Origin: Enteractinococcus helveticum
GTDB taxonomy: Bacteria > Actinomycetota > Actinomycetes > Actinomycetales > Micrococcaceae
Assembly: GCF_020742345.1 (NCBI RefSeq)
Contig: NZ_DYXC01000147.1
Location: 1-22,268, forward strand
DNA: 22,268 nucleotides
Direction: 5' to 3'
The position numbers and the translations under genes are program-made. This document shows, one piece after another, positions 6,707-15,264 of the stretch. The stretch's first letter is position 1; each line of letters begins with the position of its first letter. The notes beneath the pieces were generated by a model. It made no database searches. It saw nothing but the letters and a program-made list of their open reading frames with translations, and was not told the DNA's origin.

Positions 6707-9700
6707 TTATCCGAACTGGATGTCTCCGAGGGCTCGTTGGGGCAGGTCATTGATCGTGCCAAAGCGGTGAGCTGTCATGGTGACGGCCTGTTCTCGAAGA
6801 AACGGTAGCATTTCCAACCGACCGGCCGAGGTGACCGGTTGACGATACACGGCGATCTCGGGTGTCTGGGCTGTGGCTTTGATCGTCTCGTCGGTTTCGT
6901 CGTCACCGATCAGTCGAATCCGCTGCGACCCTTTCGTAGGGTCTGCTTGTGCCAGCCGCCGGGCGCGTTCTAACCATGACGTCGTATCATCAAAGACCAC
7001 GCGCACATTTGTAGCATTGAATACTTTGGTAATGGCTTCGGGAGTATCGGCGGGTAGCGACACAGTGTTCATTGGTAGAGCTCCGGTCCCCTGGCCGCTG
7101 GCAACAGCCCGCTGTGCACGGATTCCGGCGTATCCGACTCGAATCGCTTGCGCGAGGGTCGTGGAACCGGTGTCGGTGACACGCATCGTGACGGGTACCG
7201 GACGATAGCGTAGCACGTTGATTTCGACGTGCAGATTCGAGATGTCGCGCTGACCAGTATAAGTTTCGACCGCCGTAGCGTCGTGAGCAACAGCCTGGGT
7301 CAACCATTTGAGATCCGCAGAGTCAAGTACAGATCCGATGGTGGCCTCGAGCTGGTCAGCAATGTCGTCTTGGGCCGCGGAGACTGTGTCGGGGGCATCG
7401 GTCCAGTCCGTGAGGCCCAGGAGGTAGTTCGGTCCCCCGGCTTTGGCACCGGGACCGATCGCTGAGCGTTTCCACCCGCCAAATGGTTGGCGTTGAACGA
7501 TCGCGCCGGTGATGCCGCGATTAATGTAGAGATTGCCCGCTGCGACATGTTCGGTCCAGAGGGCAATTTCATCAGGGTCTAGGGAATGGATGCCGGAGGT
7601 GAGCCCAAACGGTACTGCGTTGACGTACTCGATGGCCTCGTCGAGAGTTTCGGCTGACATGACACCAAGCACGGGACCGAAGTACTCGGTCATGTGATAC
7701 TCGGACCCGGGTTGTACACCCGAGCGGACCCCTGGCGAATAGAGCTGTCCTGAGTCATCGAGCAATCGAGGTCGCAGGTGCCAGCGCTGCCCATGCTCTA
7801 ATGTGGTCAACCCTCGGGTGAGTTTTTCTCCGGGCGGTTCAATGACGGGACCCATCTGAGCCTCTGGGTTCGTTGGATAGTCGACCACCAGAGAATTCAC
7901 GGCGTCTAACAGTTGCCGATGAAAGCGTTTACTGCGAGCCGTTTGCCCCACCAGAATCACCAGGGAAGCCGCCGAACATTTTTGTCCAGCGTGGCCAAAT
8001 GCTGAGTCCACGACGTCGGCGACTGCAAGATCCAGGTCGGCTGACGGGGTGACGATGATGGCATTTTTTCCGGAGGTTTCGCCAAACAGCGGCATATCTG
8101 GGCGAAGGTCGGTAAATAGCTTGGCGGTTTCGTATCCACCGGTCAGAATGACGCGTTCAACGCGCTGGTCAGTGACCAGGTTGGAACCAAGCGAATTTTC
8201 TTCCGCGATAACAAAAGTAAGAATCTCATGTGGGAGCTCAAACTCATCGAAGGCGTCCCAAATGGCTTGGACGATGACGGCGGCAGTGCGCTGCGCTTGT
8301 GGTGCCGGTTTGATAATGACCGGTGACCCGGTGGCCAGGGCGGAGGTCATGGAGCCGGTGGGAATCGCCATCGGAAAATTCCACGGCGGTGTCACGACGG
8401 TCAAGCCCACAGGATGCGGCTTAGCACCTGCGATGTTGTCCAATTCCAGACACTGCTGGCCGTAATACCGGGCAAAGTCGATGCCCTCGGATACTTCGGG
8501 ATCGGCCTGGTCGATGGTCTTGCCGGTTTCTGAGCCCATGACTTCAATGAGTCGGCCCCGATTGGCAGCCAGGTGATCGCCGATACGGATCAGAACTCGG
8601 CTTCGAGTCTCCAGCGGGAGCTTCCGCCAGGTTTCCCCTGCTGCGATTGCCGAGTCTATTACCTCGTCGAGCTGTTTCTGATTAGTCACCTGATGCGAGG
8701 AAACCAGGTCGTCGCCCAGCTCAGAATCGGCCATGCGACCCAGTATGGCCCCGGCCCAGTCACGGTTCTGCGGGAGGTCGGGATCGGTATCAGCGGCATT
8801 GTGAAACTCCACTGGCGACGCTTTTTCGAAGTGTTCCGTTGCACGATTTTGTTGTCGGCGAGGTTGCGGCACCAGGTCTGCTTCAGCCTCCAGCTGTGCC
8901 AGCGATGCTTGGAATCGTTGAGTCTCGCGGTCAAAGATCACTGGATTGTCGAGGTCAAAGACCGCTGACATGAAGTTCTCGTGCGAGGCACCTTCTTCAA
9001 GACGTCGCACCAAATACGAGATAGCCACATCAAATTCATCCGGATGCACCACCGGGGTGTATAACAACAAGCGGCCGACGTCGGCTCTAATGGCTTGCGC
9101 TTGAGTAGTGGCCATGCCGAGCAGCATTTCAAAATCCACCGGCCCATCTATCGGAATGTTGCGGTGCTGCATGAGCAAATAGGCCAGCGCGATATCAAAG
9201 AGGTTCTGGCCGGCCACGCCAATCTCAACATTGGTCAGGCGCTCGGGAGTCAGAGCGTGGTTGAGGATGCGTTTGTAGTTGGTGTCTGTATCTTGTTTTG
9301 TGGGCCACACGGTTTGTGGCCAGTGGTGCATGGCGGCCTTCACCTTTTCCATCGGCAGATTGGCGCCTTTGACGACGCGCACTTTGATGGGTGCTCCCCC
9401 GGCCGCAACGCGCTGGGCGGCAAACTCCTGCAGGCCAACCATGGCCTGATAGGCATCCGGCAGATAGGCCTGCAAGACGATACCGGTTCGGAAGTGTTTG
9501 AATTCGGGTTCCGAAATCAGCCGGCGGTAGACATCGATCGTCAGATCAAGATCCTTGTACTCTTCCATGTCCAGGTTGATAAACGTGACCGGGTCAGAGG
9601 TCATTGCCGCGCGATACAGCGGACGCAGCTGTTGGACGATGTTTTCAACTGCTTCGTCATGTGCCCAGTGGTTATGTGGGGCGACCGTTGCTGAGACTTT

Positions 9701-10249
9701 GATCGAAACATAATCAACATCGTGGCGGTGGATCAGAGCCAAGGTAGCGGCAACGCGGTTATCGGCTTCACCTTGACCAAGAATGGCTTCGCCCAGCAGG
9801 TTGATATTGAGATCAATGCCGTCGGTACGTAGGCGTTTGATGGCTTTGCCGAGTTGTTTATCGCGTGAGTCGATGATCAAATGCCCGACCATGGCACGCA
9901 AGGCGGCTTGTGCCGCAGGAACGACAACCCCCGGAGCGACTTCGGCGAGTTTCCCACCGGTGCGAACAGCACTTTGAAGATACCAGGGTAGAAACGCTGG
10001 GACGTCGTAGGCAATGTGAGCGAGGGCGGAAGCCGCAGCATGATGATCCTCGGGTCGCACGACGCGATCGACAAAGCCGACGGTAAAATCGAGTCCGTTT
10101 GGATCTTTCAGCACACCCGCCAGTTGTTGGGCTGATGCATCCGGCTTGATGTTGGCGGCCTGAGCCAACCACGTGCGAACCTGTTCAATGGCCTGGTCGC
10201 CGAGTTGCCACGGGGTGATCTCGGAGGTGGCATGTGCTGGGGTTTGCAT
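6707..10249 (-). CDS. putA: Bifunctional proline dehydrogenase / L-glutamate-gamma-semialdehyde dehydrogenase (PutA)
   Basis: This 1180-residue enzyme oxidises proline to glutamate in two steps. The N-terminal proline dehydrogenase (FAD) barrel covers about 90-430, with the RVVKGAN segment (Lys294) and the substrate-binding YLVRR motif near 411-415. An aldehyde dehydrogenase domain follows from about 500 to 945. Its general base is Glu724 in GETSGKN and its nucleophile is Cys758 in AGQKCSAAS, with the normal 34-residue separation. About 230 residues of C-terminal extension remain. No N-terminal ribbon-helix-helix domain is present, so this PutA is not an autogenous repressor. The start chosen is ATG 10249, with GGGAGT 5 nt upstream; GTG 10288 is in frame but adds residues without a ribosome binding site. 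A LysR-type gene is divergent, and a proline symporter lies beyond it. Confidence 0.96.
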   Translation of the reverse strand: MQTPAHATSEITPWQLGDQAIEQVRTWLAQAANIKPDASAQQLAGVLKDPNGLDFTVGFVDRVVRPEDHHAAASALAHIAYDVPAFLPWYLQSAVRTGGKLAEVAPGVVVPAAQAALRAMVGHLIIDSRDKQLGKAIKRLRTDGIDLNINLLGEAILGQGEADNRVAATLALIHRHDVDYVSIKVSATVAPHNHWAHDEAVENIVQQLRPLYRAAMTSDPVTFINLDMEEYKDLDLTIDVYRRLISEPEFKHFRTGIVLQAYLPDAYQAMVGLQEFAAQRVAAGGAPIKVRVVKGANLPMEKVKAAMHHWPQTVWPTKQDTDTNYKRILNHALTPERLTNVEIGVAGQNLFDIALAYLLMQHRNIPIDGPVDFEMLLGMATTQAQAIRADVGRLLLYTPVVHPDEFDVAISYLVRRLEEGASHENFMSAVFDLDNPVIFDRETQRFQASLAQLEAEADLVPQPRRQQNRATEHFEKASPVEFHNAADTDPDLPQNRDWAGAILGRMADSELGDDLVSSHQVTNQKQLDEVIDSAIAAGETWRKLPLETRSRVLIRIGDHLAANRGRLIEVMGSETGKTIDQADPEVSEGIDFARYYGQQCLELDNIAGAKPHPVGLTVVTPPWNFPMAIPTGSMTSALATGSPVIIKPAPQAQRTAAVIVQAIWDAFDEFELPHEILTFVIAEENSLGSNLVTDQRVERVILTGGYETAKLFTDLRPDMPLFGETSGKNAIIVTPSADLDLAVADVVDSAFGHAGQKCSAASLVILVGQTARSKRFHRQLLDAVNSLVVDYPTNPEAQMGPVIEPPGEKLTRGLTTLEHGQRWHLRPRLLDDSGQLYSPGVRSGVQPGSEYHMTEYFGPVLGVMSAETLDEAIEYVNAVPFGLTSGIHSLDPDEIALWTEHVAAGNLYINRGITGAIVQRQPFGGWKRSAIGPGAKAGGPNYLLGLTDWTDAPDTVSAAQDDIADQLEATIGSVLDSADLKWLTQAVAHDATAVETYTGQRDISNLHVEINVLRYRPVPVTMRVTDTGSTTLAQAIRVGYAGIRAQRAVASGQGTGALPMNTVSLPADTPEAITKVFNATNVRVVFDDTTSWLERARRLAQADPTKGSQRIRLIGDDETDETIKATAQTPEIAVYRQPVTSAGRLEMLPFLREQAVTMTAHRFGTINDLPQRALGDIQFG

Positions 10250-10308
10250 AAGACTCCCGGATAGACGGACAAAACTGTGTTGTGCCACACAGCTTACGCC
10301 TCAACGGG

Positions 10309-10358
10309 TATTCGGGTATAGCGAATAATATCGAAGTACACCATTCACAATATTCGAA
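10309..10358. promoter_or_regulatory. Candidate LysR-type operator region between putA and lysR
   Basis: The 117-bp intergenic region contains a perfect inverted repeat TATTCG-N7-CGAATA at 10309-10327. A TATCGAA half-site (10329-10335) and a TTCGAA palindrome (10353-10358) follow. LysR-type regulators usually bind partly dyadic AT-rich sites with several repeated half-sites between divergent genes. A further short dyad, CTGTGT-N6-ACACAG (10275-10292), lies in the presumed putA leader. Core promoters could not be assigned with confidence. Confidence 0.55.
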
Positions 10359-10366
10359 AGGTCGTC

Positions 10367-11263
10367 ATGCTGGATCTACATCGCTTGAGCTTACTGAGGG
10401 AACTTGCACTCCGCGGCACCATCACGGAAGTGGCCGCTGCGTTGAATTTCGCGCCATCGACCGTGTCGGCTCAGTTGACGCGTCTGGAGAAGGAAGCTGG
10501 CACAACCTTGTTGGTGTCCTCAGGTCGACGGCTCATGCTCACGACGGCCGCGCTAGGGTTAGTAAAACACGCCAATCAGATGTTGGCAATCATGGAAGAG
10601 GCCACCGCCGAGTTAGCTGCCGCGGCTGACACAGTGGCTGGAACGGTGCGCTTATCAATGTTTCAGACTTCGGCACTAGCGCTGCTGCCAGGAACCTTAC
10701 GATTATTGAGCCAGAAGCACCCTGATGTACGCGTGGAAATGACACAACGAGAGCCAGAACAAGCCCTGCACGATACTTGGTCTGGCGATTTCGACATCGT
10801 AGTCGCTGAACAATACCCCGGTCATGCCGTCCCGCAGCTGCCAGACATGATTTCCACTGCACTGGTTGAGGATCCACTGCGACTCGCAGTTCCGAAGAAC
10901 CTTGCTGCAGGCATCACAGATATTGGTGGGGCTGCGGATCTACCGTGGATTATGGAACCAGCACCTGCAGCATCGCGTCACTGGGCTCTGCAGCAATGTC
11001 GCGTCGCAGGGTTTGAACCTGACATCCGGTATTCATCGGCGGATCTCCAAACGCACGTGCAGCTGATCGAGGCCGGCGAAGGCGTGGCGATCCTGCCGGG
11101 TATCCTCGGTGGATATCGTCCACCAGATGTTGCCTGGGTGCCCCTGGAAGACGAGCCGAGGCGGCAAGTGTTTCTTGCAATACGCCAGGCTTCAGCCCGA
11201 CATCCAGCCGTCGTGGCGGTTGCGTCAGCCCTACAACGACACGCGCAACACGCCGCGGCATGA
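10367..11263 (+). CDS. LysR-family transcriptional regulator, probably of proline catabolism
   Basis: This 298-residue protein has an N-terminal winged helix-turn-helix (residues about 1-60, with the recognition region TEVAAALNFAPSTVSAQLTRLE) and a long linker helix. A periplasmic-binding-protein-like effector domain follows from about 90 onward (VRLSMFQTSALALLPGTL at its start). The ATG at 10367 is preceded by GAAAGG at 6-nt spacing. The gene is divergent from putA and upstream of the putP symporter on the same strand. Control of both by proline or a catabolite is therefore the simplest reading. The effector is inferred from context only. Classical actinobacterial regulators of proline use include PutR/PruR types, so this LysR linkage is worth noting. 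Confidence 0.88.
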   Translation: MLDLHRLSLLRELALRGTITEVAAALNFAPSTVSAQLTRLEKEAGTTLLVSSGRRLMLTTAALGLVKHANQMLAIMEEATAELAAAADTVAGTVRLSMFQTSALALLPGTLRLLSQKHPDVRVEMTQREPEQALHDTWSGDFDIVVAEQYPGHAVPQLPDMISTALVEDPLRLAVPKNLAAGITDIGGAADLPWIMEPAPAASRHWALQQCRVAGFEPDIRYSSADLQTHVQLIEAGEGVAILPGILGGYRPPDVAWVPLEDEPRRQVFLAIRQASARHPAVVAVASALQRHAQHAAA

Positions 11264-11352
11264 TATTCGTTATAACTCAGGACCCGAAAACTAACCTTTC
11301 AGGTTGTGACCAGGCTTTCTACAGCTTTCAACCAGGTTATAAACTCATGAAT

Positions 11353-11406
11353 TTCGAAGTTCCTTCCTAAAGTGATTTGGTGATTTGGCTGACAGTGGCG
11401 AATAAT
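11353..11406 (+). promoter_or_regulatory. Candidate putP promoter and operator elements
   Basis: A plausible promoter has -35 TTGGTG (11377-11382), an 18-bp spacer and -10 AATAAT (11401-11406). This would start transcription around 11413, almost at the putP ATG (11415). The -10 lies within GCGAATAAT (11398-11406), and a TTCGAAGT element precedes it at 11353-11360. The same GCGAATAAT and TCGAAGT strings occur together between putA and lysR (10321-10337), which suggests a shared regulator. Confidence 0.5.
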
Positions 11407-11414
11407 TGTTTGCT

Positions 11415-12923
11415 ATGAGTGAAGAACACGCCTTTCAACTGGCAGCAATCGTTGTATACCTGATCGGAATGCTCGTGATCGGCTACTACGCCTATCGACG
11501 AACCAAGACCGGGCGTGACTTTTTATTGGCCGGGCGAGATCTCTCCCCTCGCGTGGCCGCGCTATCAGCTGGCGCCTCGGACATGTCAGGTTGGCTCCTC
11601 ATGGGCCTTCCTGGCGCGCTCTACGCGACCGGTCTCATTGAGGCTTGGATCGCCATCGGCCTGACCCTGGGCACGTGGTTGAACTGGATGATCGTCGCTC
11701 CGCGTTTGCGCGTGTATTCGGAGATCACCAGTGACTCGATCACCATGCCGGCTTTCTTCGAATTTCGATTCCGCGACAGAACTCGTCTCATACGTTCCGT
11801 TTCGGCATTGATTATTTTGGTCTTCTTCGTCTTCTACGTGGCCTCGATGATGGTTGCTTCCGGTGCGTTCTTCGAATCAGCGTTCGGTTGGAACTACATG
11901 ACCGGCGTACTCGTGGTCGGCGGCGTGACCCTGACCTATACCGCTTTCGGTGGTTTCCTCGGGGCATCACTCACGGACGTAGCCCAGGGCTTATTGATGC
12001 TGGCCGCGCTCGTGTCAGTACCGATCATTGCCACCGTACAGTTGGGTGGACCGGGTCGCGTCGCCAGTTTGATTGATGAGGCGGACGTTCAAGCTGGCCT
12101 GGATCACCTGTCCTTTACCGGTGGTGGACTCTCCGGAGCCTCGATGTTGGTCATCATCTCGGGTCTAGCCTGGGGCTTGGGCTACTTTGGCCAACCACAC
12201 ATTCTGGCACGGTTCTTTGCGATCCGCAGTCACGCTGATGTCAAGACCGCACGTCGTATCGGCACGGGCTGGGTCATCCTGTGTATGGGAGGCGCGGTCT
12301 TGACCGGTCTGATCGGTGTGGCTTGGTTCCATGATGCCGGCCAACCACTGGACAACCCGGAAACCGTCTTCCTGCTGTTGTCGCAGGTCCTCTTCCATCC
12401 ATTCGTTGCCGGACTGATTTTGGCCGCAGTGATCGCGGCCATCATGTCTACCATGTCGTCGCAGCTGTTGGTTTCGGCCTCTGCACTGGTGGAAGATATC
12501 TATGGGTTGTTCAAGCAGAGCCCGGGTGAGAAACAGCAGCTGTGGCTGGGACGTCTCGCAGTCGTGGCCATCACCATCATTGCAATTCTCATTGCCCAAG
12601 ACCCAGAGTCCACCGTATTGGATCTGGTCGGTTTCGCCTGGGCAGGCTTCGGGGCTGCCTTTGGTCCGATGATTCTCATGTCGCTGTACTGGAAGCGCGT
12701 CACCGCGATGGGTGCCCTGGCCGGCATGATCGCTGGCGCCGCTGTCTCTTATGTATGGGGTACGGTACCGGCCATCAAGGAAGCCATCAACCTCTATGAA
12801 ATCATTCCTGGGGTCATTGCCCACTTCGTGGTAGCGATCATCGTGTCACTCTTGACGAAAAATCCCGACCCAGAGGTTGCAGAAGAATTCGAGCAGATGC
12901 GCGAAACAGTCTCATCCAAGTAA
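11415..12923 (+). CDS. putP: Sodium/proline symporter (PutP)
   Basis: This 502-residue integral membrane protein belongs to the sodium:solute symporter family, with about 13 hydrophobic segments. The PutP subfamily signatures are visible: SAGASDMSGWLLMGLPGALY in the second helix (Na+ and substrate site), the TYTAFGGFLGASLTDVAQG segment, and the Ser/Thr-rich MSTMSSQLLVSASALVED of the eighth helix, which supplies Na+ ligands. It imports proline with Na+, feeding PutA. ATG 11415 is chosen; TTG 11406 is in frame but lies in the promoter. There is no Shine-Dalgarno before the ATG, and the candidate -10 ends 8 nt upstream, so the mRNA may be leaderless. A strong intrinsic terminator follows. Confidence 0.95.
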   Translation: MSEEHAFQLAAIVVYLIGMLVIGYYAYRRTKTGRDFLLAGRDLSPRVAALSAGASDMSGWLLMGLPGALYATGLIEAWIAIGLTLGTWLNWMIVAPRLRVYSEITSDSITMPAFFEFRFRDRTRLIRSVSALIILVFFVFYVASMMVASGAFFESAFGWNYMTGVLVVGGVTLTYTAFGGFLGASLTDVAQGLLMLAALVSVPIIATVQLGGPGRVASLIDEADVQAGLDHLSFTGGGLSGASMLVIISGLAWGLGYFGQPHILARFFAIRSHADVKTARRIGTGWVILCMGGAVLTGLIGVAWFHDAGQPLDNPETVFLLLSQVLFHPFVAGLILAAVIAAIMSTMSSQLLVSASALVEDIYGLFKQSPGEKQQLWLGRLAVVAITIIAILIAQDPESTVLDLVGFAWAGFGAAFGPMILMSLYWKRVTAMGALAGMIAGAAVSYVWGTVPAIKEAINLYEIIPGVIAHFVVAIIVSLLTKNPDPEVAEEFEQMRETVSSK

Positions 12924-12944
12924 CCTGATTTCTGCCTACAATTT

Positions 12945-12989
12945 GGTTGGCAGCGACTCATGTGCAGAGTCGTTGCCAACCTTTTTGTT
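12945..12989 (+). terminator. Intrinsic terminator after putP
   Basis: A 15-bp stem (12945-12959 with 12967-12981, one G-T pair) closes a 7-nt loop. It is followed directly by TTTTTGTTT (12982-12990). It lies 21 bp after the putP stop and isolates putP from the next gene on the same strand. It is the most canonical rho-independent terminator in the window. Confidence 0.95.
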
Positions 12990-12998
12990 TAACGGGTC

Positions 12999-13004
12999 TA
13001 CGAT
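12999..13004 (+). promoter_or_regulatory. Candidate -10 element for a leaderless transcript
   Basis: TACGAT fits the actinobacterial -10 pattern TANNNT and ends exactly 6 nt before the ATG at 13011. That would place the transcription start on the A of the start codon. No Shine-Dalgarno is present. A matching -35 is not evident. Confidence 0.4.
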
Positions 13005-13010
13005 GGTCAC

Positions 13011-14381
13011 ATGGGTTTTTCGCGGACACAAACGATTTATTTGGCACTTTCCACAGACATGGTTTGGGACCTGCTGACTTCTCCCAGCGCCTGGCTACAA
13101 TTCGATGACCAGTTGCAGAAATTTAGCCCGGCAAAAATGGCCGGCAATCGACTGCAAGTTGGCGATACCGTAAAGGTCGTGCCGAAAGCCCTGATTCGTG
13201 GCTTCGTCCATGCTGTGACAGCACCGCCGGCAACGATCGTCACGGCACGAGAAAATCAGGAAATCGCCTGGCGACAAGATCAACCAGGCGGTCATACCCA
13301 ACAGCGTTGGATCATTCATTCGGCTGACGACGGCGGCACGAATCTCACCCGTCACACCGAAGTTGTCGGACCACTTGCCGCTCCCCTGGGCGTTGCCCTG
13401 GCTGATCCGCTTGCCGGTGATTTAGGTGCCGTTGGAGCACGCATGTTCAAGATGGCCGGCAAAGCGGATCTCAGTCAGCCGTTGAATATCATTGCCGGCG
13501 GGTCCGGGTACCTGGGATCTCGTTTGGCTACCAGAATGCTTGCCGCCGGAAAACGCGTCATGGTGCTGTCACGCAATCCGAAATCCGGTGCGGCTTTCCC
13601 CCAGACCCGGTGGGGTCACGACGATCTGGTGCCACTGCATGAACAACTCATGGATGATGCCGGATTCAATATTATCAACCTGGTCGGCCGCCGGATCGGC
13701 GCAAAATTCACTGCCCAAGAAGTCGACGCATTAGCCGCCTCACGTATCCCGCCCACAGAAACATTACGCAGAGCGGTCAGGACCGCAGAGCATCAGGGCG
13801 GCAAACTTCACCGCTGGGTTCAAGGCAGCGCTGTGCCAATGTGGGATCCTAAGTCCACCACAGAATTCACAGAGGAAACCTCCCCAACCGCAGCAAAAGA
13901 TGGACCCGATGGGATGGGCCAGCTGATCGCTGACTGGGAAGCTGCCGCGCCTGAAGGCGCGATTATCGTACGGAGCGGGGTTGCTTTAGGACCACAGACT
14001 GAAATCGTCATGGGTCTGGCCGCCATGGCAATGTCGAAGACGCGCCCCAATATCGATGGATTTCTGCCCTGGATCCACGAAGACGACTGGGTTGGAATCA
14101 TTGAGCATTTATTGACAATGAAGCGACCACCTAATGTCGTGGTGGCTGTTGCGCCTCAACAAACCCGCCTATCAGAAGTTATTACAGCGTTGGCCCCCGG
14201 GCTTGGCACACGCAGCGTCCCCGTTCCGGCCACAGTGCTGTCCATTGGGATGAATATTATTCGGATGGAGCCGGGGATGTTGATGGGCAGCACGCAGGCA
14301 CGATCGGAAGTCCTGGAAGACACCGGATATCAGTTCAAGTACCCCACGATCGCTGAGGCTGCTGACGCCGTTACGCTGTAG
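13011..14381 (+). CDS. TIGR01777-family NAD(P)-dependent epimerase with N-terminal SRPBCC domain
   Basis: This 456-residue fusion protein has two parts. Residues about 1-150 resemble an SRPBCC (START/polyketide-cyclase-like) lipid- or ligand-binding domain. From about 157 the sequence is an extended short-chain dehydrogenase of the YfcH/TIGR01777 family, with a Rossmann GGSGYLGSRL motif near 162-171 and the NLVGRRI segment. It also has the family's PNIDGFLPWIHEDDWVGII stretch and a C-terminal DUF1731-like RSEVLEDTGYQFKYPT. TIGR01777 proteins without the fusion are near 300 residues. The substrate is unknown. Transcription seems independent of putP, because a strong terminator intervenes and a TACGAT -10 lies just before the ATG. 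Its last 11 bp overlap the 3' end of the convergent gene. Confidence 0.88.
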   Translation: MGFSRTQTIYLALSTDMVWDLLTSPSAWLQFDDQLQKFSPAKMAGNRLQVGDTVKVVPKALIRGFVHAVTAPPATIVTARENQEIAWRQDQPGGHTQQRWIIHSADDGGTNLTRHTEVVGPLAAPLGVALADPLAGDLGAVGARMFKMAGKADLSQPLNIIAGGSGYLGSRLATRMLAAGKRVMVLSRNPKSGAAFPQTRWGHDDLVPLHEQLMDDAGFNIINLVGRRIGAKFTAQEVDALAASRIPPTETLRRAVRTAEHQGGKLHRWVQGSAVPMWDPKSTTEFTEETSPTAAKDGPDGMGQLIADWEAAAPEGAIIVRSGVALGPQTEIVMGLAAMAMSKTRPNIDGFLPWIHEDDWVGIIEHLLTMKRPPNVVVAVAPQQTRLSEVITALAPGLGTRSVPVPATVLSIGMNIIRMEPGMLMGSTQARSEVLEDTGYQFKYPTIAEAADAVTL

Positions 14382-15117
14382 GTGGTGCCTGCTCGGCGAG
14401 CCATCGGCTATACAGCGGTCCGATCCGCCGTGCCTGCGGCCCGGGAACACAAATACCGTTACGGAACGCCCGTCCAAGTTTCCCAGGCATCGGTAATGGC
14501 AAGATAACTTGGCGTCTGGTGGGTAATTGTTTCGTCATATCCCAAAGCGTCATGGTTTCTGGACCTGCAAGTTCTACTGAGTCACCGATGCGCTGACCGA
14601 CAGCAACGTCTGCGATCACCTCAGCAACCGCGTCCAGGGCCACCGGTTGGATGGTCATCTGGGGAACCAGTGATACTGGGCCGGCTTTGAGCCGGGCGAG
14701 ATTTTGTTCGGCAAATTCAAACCACTGCGTGCTGCGAATAATGGTCAGCTTGTCGCTTTCGACACGAGCCACGCGTTCCTGGGCGGCTTTGCCAGCAAAG
14801 TATCCGTATCCTTGGACCTCTGGTCGCTCGCAATTGACGATGGACAGCAAAATATGGTGGGCCTCATGATGTTGTGCCGCCGCTGCTAGGGCCCGTGTCG
14901 AACGAGTAAAGAATTCGGTGGCAGTTTTCCTGCTCGTGGTAAATCGTCCAGTGGCTTCAATAACGACGTCGAATCCCGCCAGACGCAGGGTGGCGTTGTC
15001 CTGGAGCACGTCGAATCCGGTAGAACGTGATAATAATTCGGCTGTTGCTCCACGATCGAGCAGGGCTTGTTTGATGGCCTTGCCTGATATTCCTCCACCA
15101 ACGACCGCGACTCGCAT
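14371..15117 (-). CDS. NAD(P)-binding Rossmann-fold protein (NmrA/SDR-like)
   Basis: This 248-residue protein starts MRVAVVGGGISGKAI, an N-terminal dinucleotide-binding glycine motif (GGGISG). It continues with a VVIEATGRF strand and helix, an atypical SDR core with YGYFAGKAAQER as the YxxxK-like element, and IIRSTQWFEF. It resembles atypical short-chain dehydrogenases of the NmrA/SDR_a5 type, which act as reductases or redox sensors. The substrate is not recognisable. ATG 15117 is chosen because GGAGGA lies 8 nt upstream; a start at 15141 precedes this site. The stop (14371-14373) lies inside the convergent TIGR01777 gene, an 11-bp overlap. No partner gene is obvious on its own strand. Confidence 0.82.
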   Translation of the reverse strand: MRVAVVGGGISGKAIKQALLDRGATAELLSRSTGFDVLQDNATLRLAGFDVVIEATGRFTTSRKTATEFFTRSTRALAAAAQHHEAHHILLSIVNCERPEVQGYGYFAGKAAQERVARVESDKLTIIRSTQWFEFAEQNLARLKAGPVSLVPQMTIQPVALDAVAEVIADVAVGQRIGDSVELAGPETMTLWDMTKQLPTRRQVILPLPMPGKLGRAFRNGICVPGPQARRIGPLYSRWLAEQAPPTA

Positions 15118-15202
15118 GGTTGGTTCCTCCCACCAAAGCAAACACTTCTATGCACCGCAGATGGTGTTTATCCTAGGAGATCACTGGCAGATGAACAATG
15201 CA

Positions 15203-15245
15203 TTCAGCGCCACTACCGAAGCCGACCGTCGGTAATGGCGCTGAA
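15203..15245 (-). terminator. Hairpin downstream of the alcohol dehydrogenase gene
   Basis: A 17-nt arm (15203-15219) pairs with 15229-15245 across a 9-nt loop with a single C/A mismatch. It lies 20 bp after the adh stop in the direction of transcription and well upstream of the next leftward gene. There is no clear U-tract, so it may be a U-less terminator. Confidence 0.7.
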
Positions 15246-15264
15246 GCCACAGTGGGTTACAGAC

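Noticed and set aside
9095..9694. 199-codon plus-strand open frame inside putA
   Set aside because: It is a shadow of the proline dehydrogenase coding region and has no ribosome binding site.
11269..11342. Repeat GTTATAA at 11269-11275 and 11336-11342, and a 5-bp AACCT-TTC-AGGTT hairpin, after lysR
   Set aside because: The elements are too short to separate from chance; neither a terminator nor an operator can be supported.
12165..12824. 219-codon open frame antisense to putP
   Set aside because: It is entirely inside a confidently identified symporter gene, has low-complexity composition and no start signals.
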